A stretch of DNA of 64,000 nt from assembly GCA_027492795.1 (NCBI GenBank), contig JAPUEB010000030.1:1-64000 (forward strand), in the 5' to 3' direction. This stretch comes from Chryseobacterium sp. (GTDB taxonomy: Bacteria > Bacteroidota > Bacteroidia > Flavobacteriales > Weeksellaceae). The notes under the pieces were generated by a model. The model was not told where the DNA came from, did no database searches, and saw nothing but the letters and a program-made list of their open reading frames with translations. This document shows, piece after piece, positions 16,102 through 24,385 of this stretch. A program made the position numbers and the translations under genes. Positions within the stretch are counted from its first letter, which is position 1. Each line of letters opens with the position of its first letter.

Positions 16102-18693
16102 ATGGCAAAAGCAAAGAAAGAAACTCCTTTAATGACGCAATACAACAGCATCAAGGCAAAATATCCTGATGCGCTGTTGCTGTTTCGGGTGGGAGATTTT
16201 TATGAAACTTTTGGAGCAGATGCCATAAAAACCTCACAAATTTTAGGAATTGTCCTTACGAAAAGAAATAACGGTGGCGACGGACAAACTATTGAATTGG
16301 CAGGTTTTCCACATCATTCCGTGGATTCTTATTTGCCGAAATTGGTTCGCGCAGGTCTTCGTGTTGCCATTTGCGACCAGTTGGAAGACCCAAAATCGGT
16401 AAAAGGTATTGTGAAACGCGGCGTTACGGAGTTGGTGACTCCCGGAGTAACGTTCAACGACCAAGTTTTAAATTCCAAAAAAAATAATTTTCTCCTTTCG
16501 CTTCACAAGGAAAAAGAAAAATACGGCATCGCGTTGGTGGATATTTCTACCGGTGAATTCCTCGTTTCCGAAGGAAATCTGGAAAAATTGCTCCACATTG
16601 TCCACACTTTCGATCCTAGTGAAATTATTTACCAAAGAAGTACACCAATTCCCGAACAACTGAAAAACCGAAGTGTTTTCAAACTTGAAGATTGGGCTTA
16701 TCAATACAATTTTGCTTACGAAAAACTTACCAATCATTTCAAAACCAACTCGTTAAAAGGTTTCGGAATTGAAGAACAGAAATTGGCGGTTACTGCAGCT
16801 GGAGCCATTTTTGCGTATTTGGTGGAAGATACACATCATGCTCTTCTTCAGCATATTACAAAAATACAGGTGATTCCGCAGGAAGATTTTTTGATGATGG
16901 ATGGTTTCACCCTCCGAAATTTAGAAATCGTTTATCCAAGCAATCCACAAGGAAAATCTTTGCTCGATATTATCGACAGAACTTCTACGCCAATGGGCGG
17001 AAGATTGTTGCGCAGAAGATTGATTTTGCCTTTAAAATCCGTGAACGAAATCAACAGACGACTTTCTTTAGTCGATTTTCTGAACGAAAAAGACGACTTG
17101 AAATACGAAATTTCCGGACTGTTAAAAGCGATTTCAGATTTGGATCGTTTGATGGGAAAACTGGCTTCGGAAAAAATCACCCCGAAAGAATTGGGCTATC
17201 TCCGTCAAAGTTTGGTGAACATTCATAAAATCAAATCGTTACTGTCTTCTCATCACGATGTTTTGGCTTGGCTGGAACCTTTGAATAATTTGGAAGAATT
17301 GATTCAGTTTTTGGAAAATCACCTCAATCTCGAACTTCCCGTAAATATTTCAAAAGGAAATGTCATCAAAGAAGGCGTTGATGAAGAACTTGACCGTTTG
17401 CGAAATCTCCAAAGCAAAGGAAAAGGTTTTTTGGATGAAATGTGCCATCGAGAAATCGAGCGCACCGGAATTTCTTCTCTGAAAATTGATTTCAACAACG
17501 TTTTTGGATATTATATTGAGGTTCGAAATACACATAAAGACAAGGTTCCGATTGATTGGATTCGGAAACAGACCTTGGTGAACGCAGAACGATACATTAC
17601 CGAAGAACTGAAAGAATACGAAACCCAAATTTTGGGTGCAGAAGATAAAATTTCGGTTTTGGAGCATCAGCTTTACCGAAAGGTTTGCGAAAATGTGATG
17701 AATTTCATCGACCAAATTCAGGAAAATTCGAGCATTATTGCGCAGTTGGATGTTGCAGTAGGTTTATCTGAACTCGCTGTTTCTGAAAGTTATACGAAAC
17801 CTGTTTTGAACGATAGTTTTGCGATAGATTTAAAGGAAGCAAGACATCCTATTATCGAAAACGCGCTTCCACTTGGCGAAAAATACATTCCGAACGATAT
17901 TTTTCTGGATAAAGATTCGCAGCAAATCATTATGGTAACCGGACCGAATATGGCGGGAAAATCTGCAATTCTTCGTCAGACCGCTTTGGTTTGTTTGCTT
18001 GCGCAAATCGGGAGTTTCGTTCCGGCAAAACACGCCGAAATCGGAATTTTAGATAAAATTTTTACCAGAGTTGGCGCAACCGACAATATTTCCGCCGGAG
18101 AATCCACATTTATGGTGGAAATGAACGAAGCCGCGAATATTTTGAACAATATTTCGGAGCGAAGTTTGATTTTACTGGATGAAATTGGTCGCGGAACTTC
18201 TACGTACGACGGTGTTTCCATCGCTTGGGCGATTGCGGAATATCTTCACCAACATCCTACACAAGCGAAAACTTTGTTTGCAACTCATTACCACGAACTG
18301 AACGAAATGACACTGAATTTTGAAAGAATTAAAAATTTCCACGTTACCATTCAGGAAAATAAGGGAAATATTATTTTTTTAAGAAAACTGGTTCAAGGTG
18401 GGAGCGAACACAGCTTCGGAATTCACGTTGCAAAACTCGCAGGAATGCCCTCTAAAGTGGTCAACCGAGCCAATGAAATTTTAAAAACGTTGGAAGAAAG
18501 CCGATCACAAGGCAGCTCCAAAGAAAAAATAAAAAAAGTAACGGAAGAAAATCTGCAACTTTCTTTCTTTCAGTTGGATGATCCTGTTTTGGAAAATATT
18601 CGCGAGGAACTGACGAAAATCGACATCAATACTTTAACGCCGATTGAGGCACTGATGAAATTGAATGCGATTAAGAAGATGATTGGGAGGTGA
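16102..18693 (+). CDS. mutS: DNA mismatch repair protein MutS
   Basis: 863 residues, the normal length. Mismatch-recognition motif VGDFYE is at about residue 32-37 in the N-terminal domain. The connector and lever domains follow, then the ATPase with Walker A GPNMAGKS (about 614-621), Walker B LILLDEIGRGTSTYDG, and the ATHYHEL switch. The C-terminal helix-turn-helix dimerisation region ends at a TPIEALMKLNAIKKM segment. MutS binds mispairs and recruits MutL. Single gene; the ATG follows a short AT-rich leader. Confidence 0.97.
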   Translation: MAKAKKETPLMTQYNSIKAKYPDALLLFRVGDFYETFGADAIKTSQILGIVLTKRNNGGDGQTIELAGFPHHSVDSYLPKLVRAGLRVAICDQLEDPKSVKGIVKRGVTELVTPGVTFNDQVLNSKKNNFLLSLHKEKEKYGIALVDISTGEFLVSEGNLEKLLHIVHTFDPSEIIYQRSTPIPEQLKNRSVFKLEDWAYQYNFAYEKLTNHFKTNSLKGFGIEEQKLAVTAAGAIFAYLVEDTHHALLQHITKIQVIPQEDFLMMDGFTLRNLEIVYPSNPQGKSLLDIIDRTSTPMGGRLLRRRLILPLKSVNEINRRLSLVDFLNEKDDLKYEISGLLKAISDLDRLMGKLASEKITPKELGYLRQSLVNIHKIKSLLSSHHDVLAWLEPLNNLEELIQFLENHLNLELPVNISKGNVIKEGVDEELDRLRNLQSKGKGFLDEMCHREIERTGISSLKIDFNNVFGYYIEVRNTHKDKVPIDWIRKQTLVNAERYITEELKEYETQILGAEDKISVLEHQLYRKVCENVMNFIDQIQENSSIIAQLDVAVGLSELAVSESYTKPVLNDSFAIDLKEARHPIIENALPLGEKYIPNDIFLDKDSQQIIMVTGPNMAGKSAILRQTALVCLLAQIGSFVPAKHAEIGILDKIFTRVGATDNISAGESTFMVEMNEAANILNNISERSLILLDEIGRGTSTYDGVSIAWAIAEYLHQHPTQAKTLFATHYHELNEMTLNFERIKNFHVTIQENKGNIIFLRKLVQGGSEHSFGIHVAKLAGMPSKVVNRANEILKTLEESRSQGSSKEKIKKVTEENLQLSFFQLDDPVLENIREELTKIDINTLTPIEALMKLNAIKKMIGR

Positions 18694-18776
18694 GTTTGTG
18701 TTGGAGAGTTTGAGTGTTGGAGAGTTTTATTTTTATGTGTTTTAAATTTTTACTAAAAATAATTGCGCAAAATTTG

Positions 18777-18836
18777 TCATTCCGAAGGAATCTAAACAAT
18801 GTGAATTAAACAATTTAGATTCCTTCGGAATGACAA
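18777..18836. repeat. Palindromic repeat, GTCATTCCGAAGGAATCT family
   Basis: Arms GTCATTCCGAAGGAATCTAA and its exact reverse complement flank a ~20-nt loop between mutS and the DUF2809 gene. It is preceded by GCGCAAAATTT, a sequence also present beside the same stem in both MITE copies. Confidence 0.8.
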
Positions 18837-18876
18837 AAAAACTGAAAGATTCTACTTTAACATTGATCTCCCAAAA

Positions 18877-19266
18877 ATGAAATTCAACCTCAAGCTTTTC
18901 CTTCTCACCATCCTTATTTTCATCATCGAAGTCGCAATAGCAACCGTTTTCAAAGATATTTTCTTTGTCCGCGCTTATTTGGGGGATGTTTTGGTGGTGA
19001 TGCTCATTTACACTTTCGTGCTTTCTTTTTTTGAAATCAAAAATAAAACAAAACTGATTGTGGGAATTTTCATTTTTTCAGCATTCATCGAAGTTTTGCA
19101 ATATTTCAAAATCGCAGATTTAATTGGATTAAAAAAAGGAAGTATTCCCTACATTATGCTCGGAAATTCATTTTCTTGGATGGATATCTTGTGTTATGGG
19201 GTGGGTTGTTTTCTAATTTGGATACGAGAAAGTTATCAAACCGCAAAAGTCACAAAAGGTTTTTAA
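18877..19266 (+). CDS. DUF2809-type membrane protein
   Basis: 129 residues with about four hydrophobic helices (roughly 5-25, 33-53, 60-78, 100-118), matching the small DUF2809 integral membrane family in size and in the GNSFSWMDILCYGVG ending. Function unknown. The last ~8 residues (YQTAKVTKGF end) are encoded by a single arm of the AACCACAAAAG repeat family, so the original C-terminus has probably been replaced or extended by a repeat. Confidence 0.72.
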   Translation: MKFNLKLFLLTILIFIIEVAIATVFKDIFFVRAYLGDVLVVMLIYTFVLSFFEIKNKTKLIVGIFIFSAFIEVLQYFKIADLIGLKKGSIPYIMLGNSFSWMDILCYGVGCFLIWIRESYQTAKVTKGF

Positions 19267-19349
19267 GATGGAACTGATTGCGCAAATTAAGTCCACAAAA
19301 TGAAAATCAGTAATTTTCACCTTACTTTGATTTTATAACGCAGCCAGCT

Positions 19350-19368
19350 CCCTCTCCTTTGGAGAGGG
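19350..19368. repeat. CCCTCTCC-type palindrome, left of the flavoprotein gene
   Basis: CCCTCTCCTTTGGAGAGGG is a perfect palindromic unit followed by TCGGGGAGAGGATTAG. The reverse-oriented counterpart lies at 20600-20618 on the other side of the flavoprotein gene. Further copies occur at 30905-30923, 31013-31031 and 33552-33570. Confidence 0.8.
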
Positions 19369-19380
19369 TCGGGGAGAGGA

Positions 19381-20583
19381 TTAGGAATTCAAATCCTGAG
19401 CAATCAGCCAAGCCTCGCTCCAACACGCCTGAAAATTAAAACCTCCTGTTACCGCATCAATATTGAGAACTTCGCCTGCAATGTAGAAGTTTTCTAAAAT
19501 TTTGGAAGACATATTTTTAAAATTAACTTCCTTTAATTCCACACCTCCTGCTGTTACAAACTCGTCTTTAAAAGTTGATTTTCCGTTCACCTGAAAGCGT
19601 TTTTTACACAAATTTTCAAGTAAGATTAGCATTTCTTTTCCAGAAATATTCGCAATATTTTTTCCAGAATTTATCTTTGAAATTTCCAATAATTTATTCC
19701 AAAAACGGTTCGTAACATTATAGATTTTGCTTTGTCCAATGGTTTTTTTCGGATGGTTTGCTTTGAATTCCATAAAAATCGCTTCTGCTTCGTAAATGGT
19801 TTTGCCAATGAAATTCACTTCAATTTCAAAGCGATAATCCAAATCAAAAAGTTCGCGCGCTTTCCAAGCGGAAATTTTCAGAATTGACGGTCCAGAAAGT
19901 CCCCAATGTGTGATGAGCAAAGGCCCATCTTCCTCCGTTTTCAGTTTTGGAATGGCAATTTCGGCGTTTTCAAAACTTGTTCCGGCTAAATCATTTAACA
20001 AATTATCTTTTATATTAAAAGTAAAAAGCGAAGGAACTGCCGAAACCATTTTATGACCGAGGTTTTCTAAAATTTTCAAAGATTTTGGTGAGCTTCCCGT
20101 TGTATAAATAACGAAATCTGCGAAAAAATCGACATTATTAGTTTTGATGAGGTATTGATTTCCATTTTTTTGAATATCAAGAACCGTTGTTTTGGTAAGA
20201 ACTTCAAAGTTTTTGTCGGAAACTTCTTTTTTAAAACAATCAATAATCGTTTGTGAAGAATTGCTTTCGGGGAAAATTCTGCCATCCGCTTCAATCTTCA
20301 ACGAAATGTTTCGGTTTGAAAACCATTCCATTGTGTCAGCAGGTTGAAATTTACTGAAAACACTCATTAATTCTTTGTTTCCGCGGGGATAAAATTTTAC
20401 TAAATCATGCGGATCAAAGCAAGCGTGAGAAACGTTGCACCTTCCGCCGCCGGAAATTTTTACTTTTTGCAAAACATCGGAATTCTGTTCGAGGATTTTT
20501 ACCTCAAATCGAGTTTCGTCGAGATTTGCCGCGCAAAAAAATCCAGCTGCGCCGCCGCCAATGATGATGATTTGTTGTTTCAT
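19381..20583 (-). CDS. HI0933/BaiN-family NAD(P)/FAD-dependent oxidoreductase
   Basis: 400 residues. The dinucleotide-binding GGGAAGFFCAANL is at residues 8-20 and the family-specific KISGGGRCNVSH (about residue 43) binds the flavin. The C-terminal FAD motif is VTGGFNFQACWSEAWLIAQD. The family is widespread and related to HI0933, YhiN and BaiN; physiological substrate is generally unknown. The gene is bracketed on both sides by inverted copies of the CCCTCTCC palindrome. Confidence 0.85.
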   Translation of the reverse strand: MKQQIIIIGGGAAGFFCAANLDETRFEVKILEQNSDVLQKVKISGGGRCNVSHACFDPHDLVKFYPRGNKELMSVFSKFQPADTMEWFSNRNISLKIEADGRIFPESNSSQTIIDCFKKEVSDKNFEVLTKTTVLDIQKNGNQYLIKTNNVDFFADFVIYTTGSSPKSLKILENLGHKMVSAVPSLFTFNIKDNLLNDLAGTSFENAEIAIPKLKTEEDGPLLITHWGLSGPSILKISAWKARELFDLDYRFEIEVNFIGKTIYEAEAIFMEFKANHPKKTIGQSKIYNVTNRFWNKLLEISKINSGKNIANISGKEMLILLENLCKKRFQVNGKSTFKDEFVTAGGVELKEVNFKNMSSKILENFYIAGEVLNIDAVTGGFNFQACWSEAWLIAQDLNS

Positions 20584-20599
20584 AGTCCTCTCCCTAAAT

Positions 20600-20618
20600 C
20601 CCTCTCCGAAGGAGAGGG
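20600..20618. repeat. CCCTCTCC-type palindrome, right of the flavoprotein gene
   Basis: CCCTCTCCGAAGGAGAGGG with an upstream TCCTCTCCCTAAAT tail mirrors the copy at 19350-19368, so the intervening gene sits inside an inverted pair. Confidence 0.8.
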
Positions 20619-20696
20619 ACTTCCTCGTTGTAGAGGAAAAGGGGTTTACAAAAATACGATTTTTCTAAACGACCTTTAATCCGTAATTTTGCGATT

Positions 20697-20756
20697 TCAT
20701 CCTGAGCAAAGTCGAAGGATCAACCTCAACCTTAACCTCAACCTCAACCTCAAACA
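20697..20756. repeat. CTGAGCAAAGTCGAAGGAT word plus CCTCAA hexamer array
   Basis: A copy of the widespread CTGAGC(A/G)AAGTCGAAGG repeat is followed by about six tandem AACCTC/AACCTT hexamers. The stretch reads through as false codons upstream of the thioesterase start and does not code. Confidence 0.6.
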
Positions 20757-20763
20757 AAAAAAT

Positions 20764-21291
20764 ATGTCCACCTATTACCATAAATTTGAAGTGCGTTGGA
20801 GCGATATCGACGCGAACCGACACCTCGCCAATTCATCTTATGTAGAATATTGCGCCCAAACCAGAATGTCTTTCATGAGCAAACATAAAATGGGACTGAA
20901 AGAACTGAACCGATGGGGAATTGGCCCTGTAATTCTGCATGAGAGATATTCTTTTTTCAAGGAAATTTATATGGATCAGGAGGTTTTTGTGAGCCTTGAA
21001 ATTGATGGGTTTTCAGAAGACGGAAGTATTTATCAGTTTTTGCATAAATTTTATCTTCCAGATGGAACACATTGCGCAACAGCTGAAGCTTTCGGAGTTT
21101 GGATTGATATGATGCTGCGAAAATCGACCACTCCTCCTGATGATATTATTGAAGTAATGAACGATTTCAAGACGGAAAATACGAGAGTTTTCACCAAAGA
21201 TGACATCAAAGCGCTTCCTTTCCGACCAGAAAACTTGGATGCAAGTGTTTTTGCGGAGAAAAATTGGACAAAAATTAAATTAAGACCTTAA
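20764..21291 (+). CDS. Acyl-CoA thioesterase, hotdog fold
   Basis: 175 residues from ATG 20764; the open frame upstream is only hexamer repeat. The 4-hydroxybenzoyl-CoA thioesterase-type active site reads RWSDIDANRHLANSSYVEY (residues ~9-27), with the catalytic Asp in place and the expected HLANS turn. A second conserved part is CATAEAFGVWIDM. It likely hydrolyses acyl thioesters in the cytoplasm; the chain length cannot be told. The downstream neighbour thiL is 81 bp away. Confidence 0.85.
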   Translation: MSTYYHKFEVRWSDIDANRHLANSSYVEYCAQTRMSFMSKHKMGLKELNRWGIGPVILHERYSFFKEIYMDQEVFVSLEIDGFSEDGSIYQFLHKFYLPDGTHCATAEAFGVWIDMMLRKSTTPPDDIIEVMNDFKTENTRVFTKDDIKALPFRPENLDASVFAEKNWTKIKLRP

Positions 21292-21372
21292 GTTAAAGAA
21301 ATATCGACAAAATGAAGGCGATTTAGATGTCGCAACACATCATTTATCATTCATCAACTATCATTTATTAAT

Positions 21373-22425
21373 ATGCTCGAAGATAAAAATCAAAACCTCA
21401 CTCCCATATCTGCTTTAGGTGAATTTGGATTGATAAAACACCTTACCGAAAAATTTAGTTTAAGAAATTCTTCTTCCGAAGTTTCAGTGGGAGATGACGC
21501 TGCGGTCATCAATCCTGAAGGCAAAAAAGTGGTTGTAACAACTGATGTTTTGGCTGAAGGAGTGCATTTTAATCTGGGCTATGTTCCTTTAAAACATTTG
21601 GGTTACAAAGCAGTTGTCGTGAATTTAAGCGATATTGCTGCAATGAACGCAACACCAACACAAATTTTGGTTTCTTTGGCGGTTTCCAATCGTTTTCCGG
21701 TGGAAGCTTTGGATGAAATTTATGAAGGAATTGCTTTGGCTTGCGAAAGATATCAAGTGGATTTAATTGGCGGTGATACTACAAGTTCCACATCGGGTTT
21801 GGTGATGAGCATTACCGCAATCGGTTTGGAAAATGAAGAAAATTTGGTGAAAAGAAGCGGTGCAAAACCCAATGATTTGTTGGTGGTTACGGGAGATTTG
21901 GGTGGAGCGTATCTTGGTTTGCAAATTTTGGAACGGGAACACGCAATTTTTCTCGCCAATCCGCAAATGCAACCGGAAATGGAAGGTTACGACTATATTT
22001 TGCAGCGTCAGTTGAAGCCTGAAGCAAGAACCGACATCAAAAAAACTTTGGAAGAATTGGATGTAAAACCAACTGCAATGATTGATGTTTCCGATGGTTT
22101 AGCTTCCGAAATTTTGCATCTTTCAGACCAAAGTAAAGTTGGCTTCCGATTATATGAGGATAAAATTCCAATGGATTCGCTGACGATTTCTACTGCGGAA
22201 GAATTTAATTTAAATCCAGTAATGGCGGCGCTTTCTGGCGGTGAAGACTATGAGCTTTTATTTACGATAAAGCCTGAAGATTTTGAAAAAATAAGAAATC
22301 ATCCTGATTTTTCAATCATTGGACACGCTGTTGATTTGGAACAAGGAAATTTTATGGTTTTACGTGGCAGCAACGAACTTTCGCAGATTACAGCGCAAGG
22401 ATGGGACGCTTTTTTGAATAGGTAG
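21373..22425 (+). CDS. thiL: Thiamine-monophosphate kinase
   Basis: 350 residues of the AIR-synthase/ThiL fold. N-terminal FGLIKHLTEKF and GDDAAV (metal and ATP binding), VTTDVLAEGVHF, NLSDIAAMNA, GGDTTSS and the late MIDVSDGLASEILH and SGGEDYELLFT are all classic. It makes thiamine diphosphate from thiamine monophosphate. The leader holds the ATTTATCATT-type repeat (21332-21372), ending just at the ATG. Confidence 0.95.
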   Translation: MLEDKNQNLTPISALGEFGLIKHLTEKFSLRNSSSEVSVGDDAAVINPEGKKVVVTTDVLAEGVHFNLGYVPLKHLGYKAVVVNLSDIAAMNATPTQILVSLAVSNRFPVEALDEIYEGIALACERYQVDLIGGDTTSSTSGLVMSITAIGLENEENLVKRSGAKPNDLLVVTGDLGGAYLGLQILEREHAIFLANPQMQPEMEGYDYILQRQLKPEARTDIKKTLEELDVKPTAMIDVSDGLASEILHLSDQSKVGFRLYEDKIPMDSLTISTAEEFNLNPVMAALSGGEDYELLFTIKPEDFEKIRNHPDFSIIGHAVDLEQGNFMVLRGSNELSQITAQGWDAFLNR

Positions 22426-22522
22426 TTGCCACGAATGCACAAATTATCTGAAAAACTCTAGTTTTAAATCTTAAAAAAATCGTGAATTGATTGCGTACAA
22501 TCGGGGATTTCGTGGTAAAAAT

Positions 22523-23371
22523 TTAAACTTTCCCTCCCACAAAAGCCGCAAAAATTTGCGGGTGTATCAATTCTTCTACATTTACAGAAATATCGTTGGC
22601 TTCAATTTCAGGGCGTTTGTACTGGGTTTCGTCGTAAAAATTTAGCGTCCAATTTTCTTGGTTGTATTCCAGCCAAGAAAGATTTTCAATCCAGTCGCCG
22701 GAATTGAGGTAATGGGTTTTTCCGAGTTCATTTTCTACAATTCTGTCGGAAGGTTGATGAATATGACCGCAAATAACGTAGTCATAATGATTATCAATAG
22801 CCAGTTCGATCGCTTTTTCCTCAAAATCGGCAATAAACTTCACCGCTTTTTTCACGGAATTTTTTATTTTTTTAGAAAGTGAAACTTTTTGCCGACCAAT
22901 GCTTTCGAGAAACCAATTGATGCCGCGATTTAATACGATAAGCCAATCATAACCAATTCCGCCAATTTTTGCGATGATTTTTGCGCCACCTTTTGTGGTG
23001 TGATCAAAAATATCGCCATGAAAAATCCAATGTTTTTTGCCTTCAATTTCCAGTAAATACTTATCGGTGAGAAAAAGGTTTCCCATAGATAAATCGGTGT
23101 ATTTTCGGAGAAATTCGTCGTGGTTTCCGGTGATGTAAATCACATTGGTTCCGTTTTTCATCATTTTGAAAAATTCGCTGAGAACCGACATGTGCGAATT
23201 TGGAAAATATTTTTTGGAAAAAGCCCAACCGTCGATAATATCGCCGTTCAGAATAAGCATTTTGGGATTGATGCTTTTCAGATACGCCACCAATTCTGTG
23301 GCATGACAGCCATAAGTTCCCAAATGAATGTCGGAAAGAATGACGATTTCAACGTCGCGTTTGTCTGACAT
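22523..23371 (-). CDS. UDP-2,3-diacylglucosamine pyrophosphatase-like metallophosphoesterase
   Basis: 282 residues from ATG 23371 (a TTG five codons upstream is less likely). Metallophosphoesterase motifs appear in order: DIHLG, GDIIDGW, GNHDE, HGDIFD and GHIHQP. The insertion and overall layout resemble LpxH-type enzymes of lipid A synthesis in Bacteroidota, which cleave UDP-2,3-diacylglucosamine. It could instead act on another nucleotide diphosphate, so no symbol is given. A TAACTTTG -7-like element ends 12 nt before the start. Confidence 0.8.
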   Translation of the reverse strand: MSDKRDVEIVILSDIHLGTYGCHATELVAYLKSINPKMLILNGDIIDGWAFSKKYFPNSHMSVLSEFFKMMKNGTNVIYITGNHDEFLRKYTDLSMGNLFLTDKYLLEIEGKKHWIFHGDIFDHTTKGGAKIIAKIGGIGYDWLIVLNRGINWFLESIGRQKVSLSKKIKNSVKKAVKFIADFEEKAIELAIDNHYDYVICGHIHQPSDRIVENELGKTHYLNSGDWIENLSWLEYNQENWTLNFYDETQYKRPEIEANDISVNVEELIHPQIFAAFVGGKV

Positions 23372-23383
23372 TTTTAGTTTTTC

Positions 23384-23391
23384 CAAAGTTA
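23384..23391 (-). promoter_or_regulatory. Candidate -7 element of the LpxH-like gene
   Basis: TAACTTTG on the minus strand, 12 nt before the ATG, fits TAnnTTTG. The -33 region is not clear. Confidence 0.35.
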
Positions 23392-23703
23392 GAGCAGCTG
23401 TGTGAATTGTGGGTTAAGAGAAAATTAATTTTAATCAATTTTGCATTTAGCGGTAAATTTAATCGCAAGGAACGCAATTTTTTTTTGATTGTTAAACTTT
23501 TACGTTAGCAAAGGCACTTCGTTTAGCAAAAGTCGAGAAAAATTCGCAATTTATTTGCTAAGCACAGCGTCTTTGCGAATGAAATTGATGTTTTTTCTCA
23601 AAATTTCCTTGCAAGCTATAGCGTTAAAAATTATTTTGGGCTTTTAGTTTACTTTTTATATGCAAAGGGTGTTAATTTTAATCAAAGATAACAACTTTTG
23701 GAA

Positions 23704-23737
23704 ATAAAAAACCCGAAGCAAAAAATGACTTCGGGTT
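23704..23737 (-). terminator. Rho-independent terminator after yqeY
   Basis: On the minus strand AACCCGAAG, a 10-nt loop, CTTCGGGTT and a run of T's. It ends the long minus-strand dcw/yqeY block. Confidence 0.85.
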
Positions 23738-23837
23738 CCAATCAAATCGATATGCAAAGGTAGAATATCCTTTTTTGAGTACGAAATACGAAATTAGAAC
23801 TACGAAAAATTCGTAATTCTCAGTTCGTCCTTCGTAT

Positions 23838-24284
23838 TTACGAAAGCAGTTTTTTCGCCATTTCTGAGATGCTTTTTCCGTCGGATTTTCCGGCTAAACC
23901 TTTGGAAGCGATTCCCATTACTTTTCCGATTTCCTTCATGGATGCTGCTCCAGTTTCGGCGATTATTTTTTTGATTTCTGCTTCCAATTCTTCTGGTGAA
24001 AGTTGCTTTGGAAGGTATTTTTCAATCACTTTCATTTGCGCTTCTTCCACTTCCGCCAAATCATTTCTTCCCTGTGCAGAAAATTGCTCAAAAGAATCTT
24101 TTCGCTGCTTTATCATGCGTTGCAAAATGGCGATTTCCTGTTCTGCGGAAACTTCAGCGCCCTTAAATTCTGTTTTTGCCAACAAAATTTGCGATTTTAC
24201 AGCACGAAGAGCATCCAAAGCAACTTTGTCTTTCTCTTTCATTGCCGTAACAATGGCTGTGTTTATGGTTTGTTCTAGTGACAT
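23838..24284 (-). CDS. GatB/YqeY domain protein
   Basis: 148 residues from ATG 24284. A start 15 codons upstream would be encoded by a CTTTCGGC-family repeat and is rejected. The helical YqeY domain is complete: MSLEQTINTAIVTAMKEKDK, LQRMIKQRKDS, and GAASMKEIGKVMGIASK. It resembles the C-terminal tRNA-binding domain of GatB and is thought to be linked to tRNA metabolism, without a proven activity. It is the last gene of the ftsZ side of the block. Confidence 0.88.
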   Translation of the reverse strand: MSLEQTINTAIVTAMKEKDKVALDALRAVKSQILLAKTEFKGAEVSAEQEIAILQRMIKQRKDSFEQFSAQGRNDLAEVEEAQMKVIEKYLPKQLSPEELEAEIKKIIAETGAASMKEIGKVMGIASKGLAGKSDGKSISEMAKKLLS

Positions 24285-24297
24285 TTTATTTTTTGTG

Positions 24298-24384
24298 CTT
24301 TCGGCTTTCGGCAATATGCTTTCGGCCATTAATTAATAGTATTACAGCAACTGCTGAAAGCTAAAAGCCGACAGCAGAAAGCCA
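24298..24384. repeat. CTTTCGGC/GCTGAAAG inverted-repeat element
   Basis: CTTTCGGCTTTCGGCAATATGCTTTCGGCC words on the left and GCTGAAAGCTAAAAGCCGACAGCAGAAAGCC words on the right form an inverted pair between ftsZ and yqeY. Related pairs occur on both sides of the DUF2795 gene, at 52156-52270 and 52580-52676. Confidence 0.7.
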
Positions 24385-24385
24385 A

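Larger units (their letters stand above)
23372..23837. other. 466-bp gap: GCAAAGGCGC hairpin element, terminator, TACGAA repeat
   Basis: No gene is apparent. From left to right: the -7 candidate; an inverted pair of the GCAAAGGCGC family (about 23462-23532 and 23555-23625) that can form one large hairpin; the yqeY-side terminator at 23704-23737; and a self-complementary repeat of TACGAAATACGAA words (23777-23839) reaching the yqeY stop. Confidence 0.7.
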
